Shown one piece after another: positions 11,140 through 22,590 of a stretch of 64,000 nucleotides of DNA. Below the pieces are notes generated by a model that worked only from the letters and a program-made list of their open reading frames with translations, did not search any database and was not told the DNA's origin. The translations under genes and the position numbers were made by a program. The stretch's first letter is position 1; every line of letters begins with the position of its first letter. Source of the DNA: Ignelater luminosus (taxonomy: Eukaryota; Arthropoda; Insecta; Coleoptera; Elateridae); NCBI GenBank assembly GCA_011009095.1, contig VTPC01090542.1, positions 142,002-206,001 on the forward strand. The letters are read 5' to 3'.

Positions 11140-12500
11140 TGAATATACGTTGTACAGTTTAATTAAGTGAAATTATACTAATGCTAAAGTAACGTTGATT
11201 TATTTAATTTCTGAATAACAATCAGCAACAGTTATAGCAGCGTCAGAAACAGAAAGTTGCAAAATCGTCAGATCTGAAGATCCTCGTCAACTCTGATAAT
11301 GCTGATTGCAGCTGTTGACTTTCTTTCCCTTTGTACTTATAAAAGTTAGCATCATCAGTTGGTTTATGAGTTTTGCTATTAAGATAAATAAAGTAGATAG
11401 GGTTGCAGCGTTGTCAAGATGTGCAGATATTTCAACTTCTGTTTCCGATAATAATAATGCTGAAGAGACCAACATTTTTGATAACATTGCATACATGATT
11501 ATAAAATAAATTTTTTTCATTAAGTAGTATATCGTCAAGTACTTGACTATGGACTAAAAGTAGATAAAGTAAACGAAGAAGTTTTGCTGTGCGCAAAAGC
11601 ATCTGCAATGCAAACGCGCTTAGCCGGCTAATGAAGGCAGATCGTTAAGAGAAAGAGATGAAAGTCATTGGAATCTACAAGATAACAAACATCTATAAAG
11701 TCAGCTCATTTTAAAATTTGAATTTTTAAGGGCAAAAATCGAAGAAAACAATTAAAAGTGAATACTCACTAAAACGAAAACAAATAATAAAACAGTTACA
11801 AACACGCAAAAAGTTTATTGGCGAGCGAAATGGTAGTCAAGAATTCTACGTCATCTGACGGGTAAATAAGTTACCCGTTGGTTGGCCTGATAATAACAAA
11901 ATATGGAACTTTATTTAATGAACTGTAAGTCTATTTTTAGCACTATTTATTTGAATTTCTTGCATTGACAATTTACCTTGATTTTTACAAACCAATAGAA
12001 ATGCAGAATTAACTACTTAGCAACCATCTTGGCCACGGTGGTCTTACTGATAAGACCGATAGAGAGCTATATGCCTTCTGTATCAGTGTATTACTGTTGA
12101 AAGTAATTACAATGCTTTTAATTTTTAATTGTATACATAATTAAACCTACCTTACATGGTATCACACTTCAACCATGAAATAAGGGTAAAGTCCACGTTT
12201 TTAAAGGTCTGTTCAAGAAAATTCGACAACTCATTCCATAAACAGTTTTTTTTCTATTACTCTTGATGTATGTATATCCATAATCTGCTCAAGCTCAGCT
12301 CTAGGTAGTAGCTTATCACTTATCATCTGTATAATTGTTTAGGGGTTTTTGGGATGTTATTAAGTGAAACAAAATTAATATTTAAGCAAGATTTTTATTA
12401 AACATTTTAATAAACCCTAAATAACAAAACAAAAATCTAAAAAAATTATATACAATTTCTACATGAGATTAATAACTGGCCGTAATTGAAAAACACATTT
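11140..12500. other. Intergenic DNA and 3' flank of member 3
   Basis: No gene is recognised. A short hairpin, ACGGGTAA-ataag-TTACCCGT, lies at about 11858-11880; its role is unknown. Overlapping short frames at 11287-11538 look like chance. Confidence 0.45.
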
Positions 12501-13307
12501 TTAGACATAAACATATCCCGCAGTATAAACAGGAGCAACAGGAGCAACATAAGCTACAGGAGCCACATATTCAACGGCAGCTGGTACAACAGCAGATACA
12601 ATTACGTCAGGTTTAGCTTCAGGGGCAGGAGCTGGTGCAGGGTTAGGTCCTGGAGCAGGAATAGGCCTAGGAGCAGCAGCTGCGAATGCCAAAATGGCAA
12701 CGAATACGAACTGAAAAAGTTAAATTATTGATTAAAAATTTTATTGTAGATATTACCAAGTTTCTTTGTTAATTAATACCATCTAATGAACTGGAAAGAT
12801 TCTGCATATTAATACAAATAGTAAAGTATTGTAAGAACAAGTTAATTTGAATTTTTAATGTTTGAAGTAGTAGTTATATCAGAATTATGTAACAAACAGG
12901 TAGGTAACTGATTTAATTTAAATTTTAAACAGATTTATAGTGTCAGTTTTTGTTTGCAAATATTAAGTCAGAATTTATTTTGGATTTTGGGCAATATTAG
13001 ATTTTAAAATCTCATTTGATTTTCTGAGCGTGATTTGCTGAGTTGCATTAACCAAACTAAAGAACTAAATAACTTAATTTAGGCGGGAAAAAAGATGAAA
13101 TTTCTTTTTGTGTTTTTACAAAAAATTTTTGTTAATTATCCTAAAATCTTCAAATTATTTAACAGTGTTGGTTTATAGATATTTTCAAACTTGGAGTTTC
13201 AAAGATTTTAAAAATCTAAATAATTAATAGGTTAGGTTAACTAGATATTTTGACAAAGACCGAAAGCAAAAATTATAAATTAAGTTCGTACTTACCACTT
13301 TAAGCAT
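12501..13307 (-). CDS. Small secreted Pro/Ala/Val-rich cuticle-type protein (member 3), two exons
   Basis: Exons are 13296-13307 (MLKV) and 12501-12710. The 585-bp intron is the longest in the family (donor GTAAGT, acceptor TTTTTCAG, phase 0). The product is 73 aa: signal peptide MLKVFVFVAILAFAAA, then a Pro-Ala stretch (PRPIPAPGPNPAPAPAPEAK) that is longer than in any sibling. A Val/Ala/Tyr tail with 'YVAPVAYVAPVAPVY' repeats follows. The PAP-rich and YVAP repeats are the hallmark of low-complexity cuticular proteins; no chitin-binding R&R consensus is present. The TATA box and the start-site block are in the expected places. Its first exon resembles that of member 8 (both MLKV). Confidence 0.87.
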
Positions 13308-13337
13308 TTTGAAGAGTTGACTAATTTGATTACACAA

Positions 13338-13441
13338 ATCAAATGATATATAATTGATTGTCCAGCTGTGCTTATATACAACATCAAGAGGTTCATTGAT
13401 CATCATGTAAATTTCTAAAGTTTGTTTACAAAGGGAGGCGT
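13338..13441 (-). promoter_or_regulatory. Promoter of member 3: start-site block, TATA box, GGGAGG block
   Basis: Minus strand: CGCCTCCCTT (13431-13440), TATATAAG (13371-13378), ATCATTTGAT (13338-13347) 24-33 bp below the TATA box. The ATG is 31 bp below the block, giving a very short 5'UTR. Confidence 0.65.
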
Positions 13442-13784
13442 GAGCTCACATCAGATGATTTAGTAATTTCCAGAATGTGTTTTTGTGCCATTTTTTCCAA
13501 CTCTTTATAACAAAGAAATATGCCAAAACTTGTTCATTATTTCATTTCATTATGATTTGTTTACCTTTTAAAGGATGTCTAGTTTTTGTGTTGTGTGTAT
13601 ACACGAATGTGCACAATGTCATTTATTTATAACAATATTATTGTAGTTAATGCCAAACAAGTATTTTGATATCCTTTGTTTCTTTTATTGATTTTATTAA
13701 ACTGTTAGCGTTTATCGTACTTTTCTTTAAAAGAATTTTGATAAACCTTGCGAAGAATTAAGTTTGTTTTAATTGTATCAAAAA

Positions 13785-14658
13785 CGAGGGTCGTTTGAAA
13801 AGTCCGTGCAAAGTCAGAGAGATGGCACTACTGGCGCATATCGAGGTTATGTTTAGTTAGTAGCATCTCTTGGAAGAACACACACCAAGTTTCAGCCAGA
13901 TCGGTCTCTTTCTTTGTGTTTGGCATTCGTTTGAATCGAGGAAGTCGAGTGATTTTCAAAAAATGGACGAAAAAGAATTTCGTGTGTTGATTAAACATTA
14001 CTTTACGAAAAGCAAAACGCCTCAGGAGACTAAAGAGAAGCTTGATAAACATTATGGTGACTCTGCACTTTCGATTAGAACAGTTTATAAGTGGTTTCAA
14101 AATTTTCGGAGTGGCCATATGGACACAAGTGACGCTGAACGTTCTGGACGCCCTGTTGAGGTTACTACTCCAGAAATCATTGATAAAATCCATGATATGG
14201 TGATGGATGACAGAAGAGTGAAGGTGCGTGAGATTGCTAGTGCTGTAGGCATCTCGAGTTGCAAGAAAAACGCCCACGATTGGCCCACAAAAAAGTCCTT
14301 TTCCATCACGACAACGCACCAGCTCACGCCTCAGCAAAATTAATGGAAATAGGGTTCCAACTCGTTTCACATCCCCCCTATTCTCCAGACTTGGCTCCCT
14401 CGGACTACTATTTGTTCCCCAATTTGAAGAAATATCTGGCGGGAAAAAGATTTTATTCAAACGAAGAGGTGATTGCAGAAACGAATGGCTATTTTTCAGA
14501 ATTGGACAAATCCTATTATTCAGAAGGGATCAATAAACTAGAGCAGCGTTGGACGAAGTGTATAAGCCTAAAAGGAGACTATGTAGAAAAATAAAAAAGG
14601 TTTACCCCAAACAATTAAGTAGTTTATATTTTTGCAGGGACTTTTCAAACGACCCTCG
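13785..14658 (+). mobile_element. Mariner element with internal deletion (874 bp)
   Basis: Terminal inverted repeats of about 28 bp begin CGAGGGTCGTTTGAAAAGTCC at the left and are mirrored at the right with one difference. A TA follows at 14659-14660; the left target TA has mutated to AA. The length is well short of the about 1.3 kb of complete mariners, because the middle of the transposase is deleted. Confidence 0.9.
13963..14594 (+). pseudogene. Mariner transposase, internally deleted and frameshifted
   Basis: From the ATG at 13963, MDEKEFRVLIKHYF opens the paired helix-turn-helix DNA-binding region. This continues through 'SIRTVYKWFQNFRSG' and 'ERSGRPVEVTTPE' to 'REIASAVGISS' at about 14260. 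There the frame jumps to 'KRPRLAHKKVLFHHDNAPAH', so roughly half the protein is gone, including the first catalytic Asp (the TGDESW box). The C-terminal part ends '...TKCISLKGDYVEK' at 14594. The last two catalytic Asp (in HHDNAP and PSDYY) have only 30 residues between them instead of the 34 of DD34D mariners, a second small in-frame deletion. No longer able to encode transposase. Confidence 0.9.
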
Positions 14659-14980
14659 TATACTTAGATGCTGTTTGTTGCTGCAATTACTAAAATACAA
14701 ATATTTCTGATTATAATACGATTTAGTCACAGAACATTTTTCTTTGATATTACCACTTTAGTTTTGTGCGTTGGAAATAAAATTGCATTAATACAACGAT
14801 ATCTACAAGTATCCTGCTGTCAAACTTCAAAAACTTTAACTGTTAATATCTTTAAAAAAAGCTACAGAGGCCAAAACGCTATTAGTCTTTTCAATGTACT
14901 AGCCTTAGAAAAACATTTTTAGAAAGAGTATAGTTGCAAAAATACGTTCTTATCTAAAAATGTTACAAATGGAAGTTGTA

Positions 14981-15624
14981 CGAGGGCGGTTCAGTAAGTA
15001 CCCGTGTTTGACGACAGAAGGCGTTCCTGAGGGAAGTTGGTGTTATCATCGTGTGCTGCCATCTATCAAACGACGGTATAACAAATTGCAGATTGATTGA
15101 TAGGTTAGTTTGGATTTGACAGCCATTTGAGTAAGACGTGTTTCGTGATTTTAGCTAAGATGGAAAAAGAGCAGTATCGTTCGNNNNNNNNNNNNNNNNN
15201 NNNNNNNNNNNNNNNNNNNNNNNNNNNNNNNNNNNNNNNNNNNNNNNNNNNNNNNNNNNNNNNNNNNNNNNNNNNNNNNNNNNNNNNNNNNNNNNNNNNN
15301 NNNNNNNNNNNNNNNNNNNNNNNNNNNNNNNNNNNNNNNNNNNNNNNNNNNNNNNNNNNNNNNNNNNNNNNNNNNNNNNNNNNNNNNNNNNNNNNNNNNN
15401 NNNNNNNNNNNNNNNNNNNNNNNNNNNNNNNNNNNNNNNNNNNNNNNNNNNNNNNNNNNNNNNNNNNNNNNNNNNNNNNNNNNNNNNNNNNNNNNNNNNN
15501 NNNNNNNNNNNNNNNNNNNNNNNNNNNNNNNNNNNNNNNNNNNNNNNNNNNNNNNNNNNAAAAAAAAAATTTTTGAAAAAAATTGTCTTCATTTCTAACA
15601 CGGGTACTTATTGAACAGCCCTCG
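14981..15624 (+). mobile_element. Second mariner-type element, interior lost in an assembly gap
   Basis: Imperfect terminal repeats of about 26 bp start CGAGGGCGGTTCAGTAAGTA at the left and are mirrored at 15599-15624 with few differences. TA dinucleotides flank both ends (14979-14980 and 15625-15626). The ATG at 15160 opens a frame, MEKEQYRS, that runs into the gap and looks like a mariner transposase N-terminus. The true size and state of the ORF cannot be known here. Its repeats differ from those of the neighbouring element at 13785, so it is a different family. Confidence 0.75.
15184..15559. other. Assembly gap (376 N)
   Basis: Run of N inside the mariner-type element. Reading frames across it are artefacts. 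The gap probably arises because the element is repeated in the genome, and its real length may differ. Confidence 0.98.
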
Positions 15625-15626
15625 TA

Positions 15627-16397
15627 CATAACTACATTTATACCTAAACATTGTTTAAAGTCGTACAGCAACTATAATTTTATTTCTAATTGCTTTGTAC
15701 TAGTTTTTTCTAAAAGAAATAATTATGTTATCATTAGTTAGAAATCTTTAAATCATTCTGTACAAAAATAAATCAAACTAAAAAAGACTCAATTTAATCA
15801 TAAAAACCTTGAAAACTAACAAATAACAAAACAACTGTTGCAATTAGTTGAAACAATACAATTTATCAAAGAGGTTCGAATAGATCTACTATGTTACAGT
15901 AAATTATGTCTTTTGTTTTGTACAGCTCTTTAGTCAATTCCAAGGCCACCAACTAGACTGTGATGGCTAAAACATACTAATAGTCTATTTTAGGCATAAA
16001 TGCTTATTTACAGCACCACATATGTATAAACTTTTTTTCTAATCAATATTAATTATTTATCAGTATCTTAATTTTCATTATTTGTAATTTTGTACTTTTT
16101 GTATTGCTAATTGACGTCACAAACTCAAAAATGCTTCTGGAAAACTCAACACATTTAATTACAATTAGGTTTCCTTATTAACGCAGCATTGAAATCTCTA
16201 AGCTGTTTAAATAAGTTTAAAGGTGCGGACATTTTGGAAGAATACAACAACGTAATTAAATTGATAATTTTATATTTATTATAAGCATGCTTAAAACAAA
16301 TTAACAATTTTTGAAAACAGAAGAGGTTAATTCACAGATAGAAAATAATACTACTAATTAACAATTAAAGATTTGGTCATATTCATAGCTGTGATTT
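15627..16397. other. AT-rich intergenic DNA and 3' flank of member 4
   Basis: No coding pattern. The stretch about 16255-16380 is clearly similar to about 21478-21600 (shared words TTGATAATTTTATATTT and GAAAATAATACTA), the equivalent 3' region of member 5. Confidence 0.55.
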
Positions 16398-16722
16398 TTA
16401 AATGAGAACAACACCAGGAGCAATCACAGGGGAAACTACTCCTGTGGCAGTGTAGGTAGCGGCAGGAACGGTCAATCCAGCAGAGTATACTGAAGCTACA
16501 GGTACTGCAGATGAAATTAAAATTTGAGGTTTGGGTTCAGGAGCAGGAGCTGCGAAGGCAAAAGCCAAAATGGCAGCAAAAACAAACTGCAATAAAATAA
16601 AAAAAATAAATAAAAATATTTGTGGCAATGTTTTTCGCTTTTTATTTAAACATAGTACTTGATAGGAAGCATTGCAAATATTAATATTAAATAAATTTAT
16701 AATTTCTTACCAATTTGAACAT
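16398..16722 (-). CDS. Small secreted Ala/Val/Pro-rich cuticle-type protein (member 4), two exons
   Basis: Exons are 16711-16722 (MFKL) and 16398-16586, with a 124-bp phase-0 intron (GTAAGA donor, TTGCAG acceptor). The product is 66 aa: signal peptide MFKLFVFAAILAFAFA, then APAPEPKPQILIS. A short region rich in Ala, Val, Ser and Thr follows, with 'YSAG' and 'TYTATGVV' words and the family end APGVVLI. It is nearly collinear with member 5, and the two also share 3'UTR and upstream sequence, so they are recent duplicates. The ATG chosen is the one in the 12-nt exon; the in-frame ATG further left in intron sequence is not used in any sibling. Confidence 0.88.
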
Positions 16723-16755
16723 TTTGAAGTGTTGTAGATTTATTTGACTGCTAAA

Positions 16756-16857
16756 ATCAAATGATGCTTCTTAAGAATTTCAACTGGTTTATATACACGC
16801 AATTTATCCATTCATTCATTGATTGTAACATAAATTTGAAAACAAGGGGAGGAGCGC
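16756..16857 (-). promoter_or_regulatory. Promoter of member 4: start-site block, TATA box, GGGAGG block
   Basis: Minus strand: CTCCTCCCCTT around 16844-16855, TATATAAA (16788-16795), ATCATTTGAT (16756-16765). Confidence 0.65.
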
Positions 16858-17272
16858 ACAAAAACTATTTCAATGACGATGATGTGCGTTTTTTTTTCTG
16901 CGTCTTTTTTTGGTTATTCAAATCTTTTTAATAATTGTTAAAAATTAGCACAATATAAGTATTTATTCTAATTCTAATCATAATTGCCGTTGAGCTTTCT
17001 AATGCTGTGATCACACCGATGCGAATTTATTTGCCACAAAAATACTGTGCAAGAGAAAAAAGAAGCCAGGTATTTCTTTATTTCTTTAGGATGCGTTAAT
17101 ATTATCAAAGTAGCTTTTAGTTATCTTTTTCATGGATTTATTAAGTGCACAGCTTTAGACGTGTTCACTTCTTTGTTACATATTCATATACGGCTCTGGT
17201 GCATGTGAACAGAAACTTATCTTTAAATATGACATCCAGGATTCTTTACTGTGAACGTAATATTTATCTAAT

Positions 17273-17310
17273 CTTGCATCACACTTTTTTAATAATACCA
17301 AAAACCTTTG
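17273..17310. repeat. Upstream repeat block (copy near member 4)
   Basis: CTTGCATCACACTTTTTTAA, preceded by TTTATCTAAT. Related copies are at 22541, 33810, 40848, 44352, 51218 and 56157, mostly 300-600 bp upstream of a family TATA box. Confidence 0.5.
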
Positions 17311-18179
17311 CACATCCTTATGGTTTAAATCGCCAATTCATTTATAATACATAATTAATTGTAATCATTGCTAAACTTATATTTATTCATGATCAAATAA
17401 TTACAAGAAATTATTAAATTTAATAAACAAAAATTAAAAAGCATTACATGTATTCTAATATGTTTTTACATAATTTTCGTGTCCAGCATCTACTTTTATG
17501 AACTTTTGCGTAGATAATATGACATTTCAAGAGTATTTTTTGCTCAAACAGGAAAAGATGACTAAAATTGGCGTAATTTCCGGAAACGGTTTTTGTTTAG
17601 TTGAACTAACTTCATTGCAGTAAACTTTTTTGCATTGCATTGCAAACTGGGGTGATTTTCGTTATTTTGAAGAAATGACTACTACTTTCATCTGAAGGTT
17701 GTAGCTAACGCTTTCTTTTTCATGTTGGCTATGATCTTCAAATCTACCAATGTATAAAATATTGATAAAAGGGAAACCTGAAAAAACGATTTTGATCCTA
17801 TGTAGAACACTAAATTTAGACTTTATGCCATTTCTAATCTCTAATAGAGAATAATGGCTATTAAATTGCTTTTTAATCACCCTGTATAAAACAGCTGTAT
17901 TTTCAACACTATTCTCTCTCCTAATCATACTATCAAGTTAACATTTTCTACATCTCAGAGACTACTGCACCGATTCAATTACTCTTGTATTTATGACCAT
18001 CACAAGAACTACTGCGCGTTCTTTTTTAGGCAAGTTTGATACCATAACCATGGAATGAGAGCTTTTGAAAAATATTTGTTTAGTGTTATGGTGTTATTTT
18101 GAAGAATTATAATTAAATGTTCAGATATAATAAATTGTCAGATATTGTAAATTAATTAATTTTTTTGCCTCTGTTGGCC
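17311..18179. other. AT-rich intergenic DNA, nothing firm
   Basis: No gene is recognised. The word ATCACCCTGTATA at about 17876 resembles an isolated Tc1/mariner terminal repeat, but no partner end was found. Confidence 0.4.
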
Positions 18180-18850
18180 AGTTAGGGCTGCGTAGACATG
18201 CTTCGGCCAATAAGAATTGTTTGCGCTTGTGCGTTGTAATGGTAAGGGTTCCATCCTTTTATATAGTTGACTTTCCGCTGTTTCCTTCATTCCAGCCTCG
18301 ACTGCTGAGCGAGGCAGTCGATTTGCCTTTAACTGAGCGCAAAGGAAAGTATGAGAGCAACACCAACATCAACAGTGAGATAATGTGCGTCGGCTAATGC
18401 ACTATGCCAAGACTTCGGACCCTGTGTTTTTGGAGTCCGGCTTCCATTTCACCACCAACGATGCTGCAGTGAGCCGCTTACCACACCACACCAGGGGTGT
18501 AGGGCCGGCTCCTACTCCATCCTCCACCATCACAGCCTCTTCCGATCTGTCCACACTGCTAGAATGGTAGACAGTGAATATCCAATCCCACATCCCATCC
18601 AAAGCCCTGAGCTTGAAGTTCCTCAGTGCATCTACACCGACGCTTCTAGAAATCAACCCACCAACAATCATCATACCTACACCAACAGTTCAATCCATCT
18701 TCCACTTCAAATCCTGCTGTTACTCTGACAGGGGCAACTAAACCAACAACATCGTCGTCGGCACCAACCAACCTTTAACCATCGCAACTCCACCACTACC
18801 ACTACCGAGAGTGGTTCCGCTGGTCCCGCGATATCGTTTACCTTATCGAT
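18180..18850. other. GC-richer CCA/ACC-rich island of unknown nature
   Basis: The base composition changes sharply from the flanks: many CCA, ACC and CATC words from about 18360 to 18800. A TATA-like TTATATAG lies at about 18261. A perfect 8-bp stem, TCGACTGC/GCAGTCGA, lies at about 18297-18321. Frames on both strands (18385-18570 plus, 18402-18674 minus) avoid stops but match no family I know. It may be the 5' region of a retroelement or a transferred or recently inserted sequence; no second copy or LTR pair was found. Confidence 0.35.
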
Positions 18851-21638
18851 AATTAAAATAGGTGAAGAGATCTTATTATCGCACTCATTGTAATCTCTTC
18901 CAGTGCTTTTCTTGGGAATCTATTGCAAACTATAGAACTTCCAGTGCAGTTATTACTTATTGAATTTTGCAGCAACGAATTCTAACAAGTTTGAAATTTC
19001 CTGGTCTTCAGGTTGACTATCGATTACCGTTGATCTTATTGTGATCAGATTTCGTTAAAATATTTGAGTTACAGATTTTGGTATTCTTGTGAACCAATCT
19101 ATTGGAATTTTTGGAAACTTATTGTCAAGTTTCGTTATATATTGAACGCGAACATTTATTAAAAGACATTCATAGTTTTTGATGCAGCTTATTTCAAGTT
19201 ATAAGAATTATATTAGTAAATCTAGTGGAAATGCACCGAGTAATTTCCAAATTATTTAGTCTGCTTTAAGTTGCTAACCTACTGAATGATCCAGATACCT
19301 GGACGCTCGGAGAGCTTGTAAGATAAGTTCAGTTACTCAGGGCGTTTAATATTTGCCATGATTTAATGAAATCATTTATTGCAGACCTTATGTACATTGA
19401 TTGTTTACGCTGATAATTCTTTGTTTACATTTAAAATTACTAGACTCTGAATTGGTTTGTTGCAAATATTTTTTATTTATTGTTATTAGGACGTCTTAGT
19501 AGCAATTTGTGACGAGATCTGTGCTTTTTGAACTAACCCCGTCATTGGTGCCCGCACCAATTTGGACCGATTTTTCGACTTTTCGTTGGTTGAATCTAAG
19601 CTGTTACCAAACCCTACCCGTCCGTTCTCGGTTCCGAACCAGTGAGATGGCTGTGTTAATTTATGTTTACGGAGAACTGTCTTCCCTAGTTTCAGTTACA
19701 GTACATTGTCCTCATTTTCATGCGCAAACTTTACAGTTTCATAATCAAAGTAAGAGATTAACAAAGAAAGGCACATCAAAGAGAGAGAGATTTCACGTAA
19801 ACATAGCTGCCGACCAAAACCAAAAAAATGCCATTTTGCAGGTACGGGTACCAAATTGAAAAATGTAACTATAAATTTTAGACACTTGTAGAATAAGCTT
19901 TTTCTAAATAGCATTCTGCAAGCTTTAACCTTGTCACTACCATACAAAACAAAGAGCAGGAAGTTTTGTTTCGAATCTCCAGAATGAAGCAGCTCATTGT
20001 CATGGGACTTCTTTTTAAAATAGGTACAATCTAAATTATAAGGTGGCGTAGTTCAAACAATATTCATTTAGTTCTGTGCGTAATTGAGCAGATGATATCA
20101 TATGGTTTTGGTGTTTCATAACGTTCTTATTACTAAAAATAATTTATAGATATCACTTCAAGACCAAACCATAACCAAAAAACAATTTTGTCAATTACTA
20201 TGCTCAACTAAAATTACGATTTTTATTGATTGACGTTTGTTATTAAAATTAGTTCACATATTCTTCAGGACACTTCACGCTGTAAATTTTCAGTTTTAAG
20301 GGTAATATTGGGACCGAAACAGTATGTCGAATGTTCTCATAGTTTATGTTTCTACTGCTTTGAACTAAAGTTAGACTGTCTTGATCACGCATTTTCAAAA
20401 AGCATAAATCATGAAATCTTTTTTCGTTGGATATACTTAAAGGTTCTATGAAAACACTTGCAGCTGCAAAGGCTGTAGGAATTTTAATACTCTTTAGAAT
20501 TTTGTTGTTACAAACGTGAATAGTTAATAAAGTTGAGATTAGCCTCCGATCGCTATAACGTGACATGTTAATAGGACCATCACGTAGATATCAAGTAGTG
20601 CTGTGCAATCAGTAGAAACTTGAAAATATTTGAATCTATTTAAAGCTTTTGCAAGTTGAATGTTTGTGATCTTCTTGACAGTGTAGTGACATTGTAGTGG
20701 GATTTTAAGGTTAGCCAAAGTAGTGGCATAAAAGTGTAGTTATTCGGTATGTATTCTAGTTACTATGCTGTAGAATCTAAAGATCTAAATGCAACAAAAA
20801 TTTCAAAAGACTTTTGGCAGAAATGCCATCCTAGGTATAGTTGGCCCACAAGAACCTGACCGAATGTGCTAAATCCTCTCAACAATAGGATCAATTCGAA
20901 CTACTTCTTACCTACTGTGTTAAGTTACGGCCAAATTTAGGATTACAGCTGTATAAACTCCAAGTACGCTAATATTTAGTTAAGTAATACATTAGGAGAT
21001 ATTAAGCTTATATTATAAATCTTAAATATGTAAGCAAAGCTCAGTTATCTTTAAGACTTTCTTGTAAGAAAGAATGATCAGAAAGAAAACCTTTGGAACA
21101 AAACATCACATAAACGTACGACCTTTTTCATCGTGATTATTATTATACCGGAGCGGTTAATTCAAGCAAGCAAAAGACGCATGCATGGTGCTGTATCGTA
21201 CTCATTATGTAGGATCATCACTCAATTCATTGTTTACAAAACGGTCTAAAACTGAGAAAGAAATAGATCTGTTTTGGTTCTTTTTGAGCTAGAATACTGC
21301 ACACCAAACGGTGTCTTGAACTGAATCTTGAATCAACTGCTGGAACTACTTTGAATATTGTACTGTAAATTAGGTGTAGTAAAATCTATGGTATTGTATA
21401 GATGTCCAATGTCCCAATTGTTTGAGCAATTTTTTCATGTTAAAGGAAGAAAATAGTAATAATAATAAAACAAAAAACTAAATTGATAATTTTATATTTC
21501 AATAAGCACGCTTGAACAAAATACAAATTAACAATTTCTGAATGAAAAATCCGTTAATTCCAAATGGAAAATAATACTAGACAAAATTTTGATTTAATTA
21601 CATTTTGGCCTTTTTCACAGCTAAGCAGTAAGTTACTT
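18851..21638. other. Intergenic DNA, no gene supported
   Basis: Short frames at 19509-19859, 19696-19947, 20230-20451 and 20249-20566 are unrecognised, overlap on opposite strands and lack splice or promoter context. The 3' region of member 5 starts at about 21480 and resembles that of member 4. Confidence 0.45.
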
Positions 21639-21911
21639 TTAAACGATAACAACACCAGGCGCTACGACTGGTGCAACTACTCCGGTGGCAGTGTAAGTGG
21701 CACCAGCGGGAATGGCTAATCCAGCGGAGTATACAGAAGATACTACAGGTACTCCAGCAGAAACAAGTACTTGGGGTTTGGGTTCAGGAGCAGGTACGGC
21801 GCAGGCAAAAGCCAAGATGGCGGCGAAAACGAACTGTAACATAAAACAATGTAATTAATTTTTTTGCTTTTCATATAAAATTACAATAATTTTGCTTACC
21901 ACTTTGAACAT
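21639..21911 (-). CDS. Small secreted Ala/Val/Pro-rich cuticle-type protein (member 5), two exons
   Basis: Exons are 21900-21911 (MFKV) and 21639-21833, with a 66-bp phase-0 intron (GTAAGC donor, GTTACAG acceptor). The product is 68 aa: signal peptide MFKVFVFAAILAFACAV, then PAPEPKPQVLVSAGVPVVSS, 'YSAGLAIPAG', 'TYTATGVV' and the end APGVVIV. It contains one Cys in the signal peptide, likely removed on cleavage. It is the closest relative of member 4 in coding, 3' and upstream sequence. Confidence 0.88.
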
Positions 21912-21942
21912 TTTGAAGAATTGAATTATTTGATTCACTGAA

Positions 21943-22034
21943 ATCAAATGATACCTTTTAGTGTTTCCAGCTGGTTTATATACACATATGCAGTCACTGT
22001 TCACAACTTCTTAGATCAACCAAAGGGAGGAGTA
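21943..22034 (-). promoter_or_regulatory. Promoter of member 5: start-site block, TATA box, GGGAGG block
   Basis: Minus strand: ACTCCTCCCTTTG (22021-22033), TATATAAA (21975-21982), ATCATTTGAT (21943-21952). Confidence 0.65.
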
Positions 22035-22540
22035 AACAAAAACTATTTCAATGACATTTTTATTATGTGTATGTTTTTTTATAAGTTTTTTTGACTATAT
22101 TGTGATTGTATTATTAGAACTAAACGCTGTTACAATACTTACAAGTATTCTAATTAAAAAGGTAGCTCACCGGTATTTTGCGTACATAATTAACATCCTT
22201 CTGTCTAAGGTTGCGTTGCCATTAAAATATAATTCTTGGATAAATCTTCTAAATAAATGTATTTTTAGTTGTTTTTTTTAAAAAATATATAAATTTGATT
22301 AACTGCACTATCACTATTTTGGCTTTCCTTTTTCCATTAGTTTTTTTCCCGTTTTCTGTCTTCAAATCTTTTTAGTCCTGATTTCCTTTTTGTAGAACAT
22401 TGCTCTTGTTTGTCAGATTTCTTTTTTCAAAAAAAAAAACTAAATGTTTATATAAATCTAAAAATTTTTGTGAACGTAACCTTAGAGTTTTAAATTTGGT
22501 ATTATCTAATCTTTTGTTGTAAACGCAACATGTGAGTAAC

Positions 22541-22590
22541 CTTGCATCAGAGATTTTTTAATTTTAAATCAGTTTTTTATTGATATACCT
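22541..22590. repeat. Upstream repeat block (copy near member 5)
   Basis: CTTGCATCAGAGATTTTTTA, followed by TTTTAAATCAGTTTTTTATT. The second part is shared almost exactly with the copies at 51218 and 56157. A further TTAAGGGAGAAGTTTG at about 22791 pairs with TTAAGGGAGGGGTTTG at about 56243. Confidence 0.55.

Noticed and set aside
12486-12731. Plus-strand Ser/Asn/Arg-rich 81-aa frame
   Set aside because: Antisense shadow of the Pro/Ala/Val-rich exon of member 3. A similar shadow lies at 37251-37469 over member 6.
15105-15671. Long frames on both strands across the N run
   Set aside because: They are open only because N hides stops. Only the eight codons at 15160-15183 have meaning.
18838-18856. 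TATCGATA palindrome (DREF-type site)
   Set aside because: A single 8-mer with no gene downstream; likely chance.
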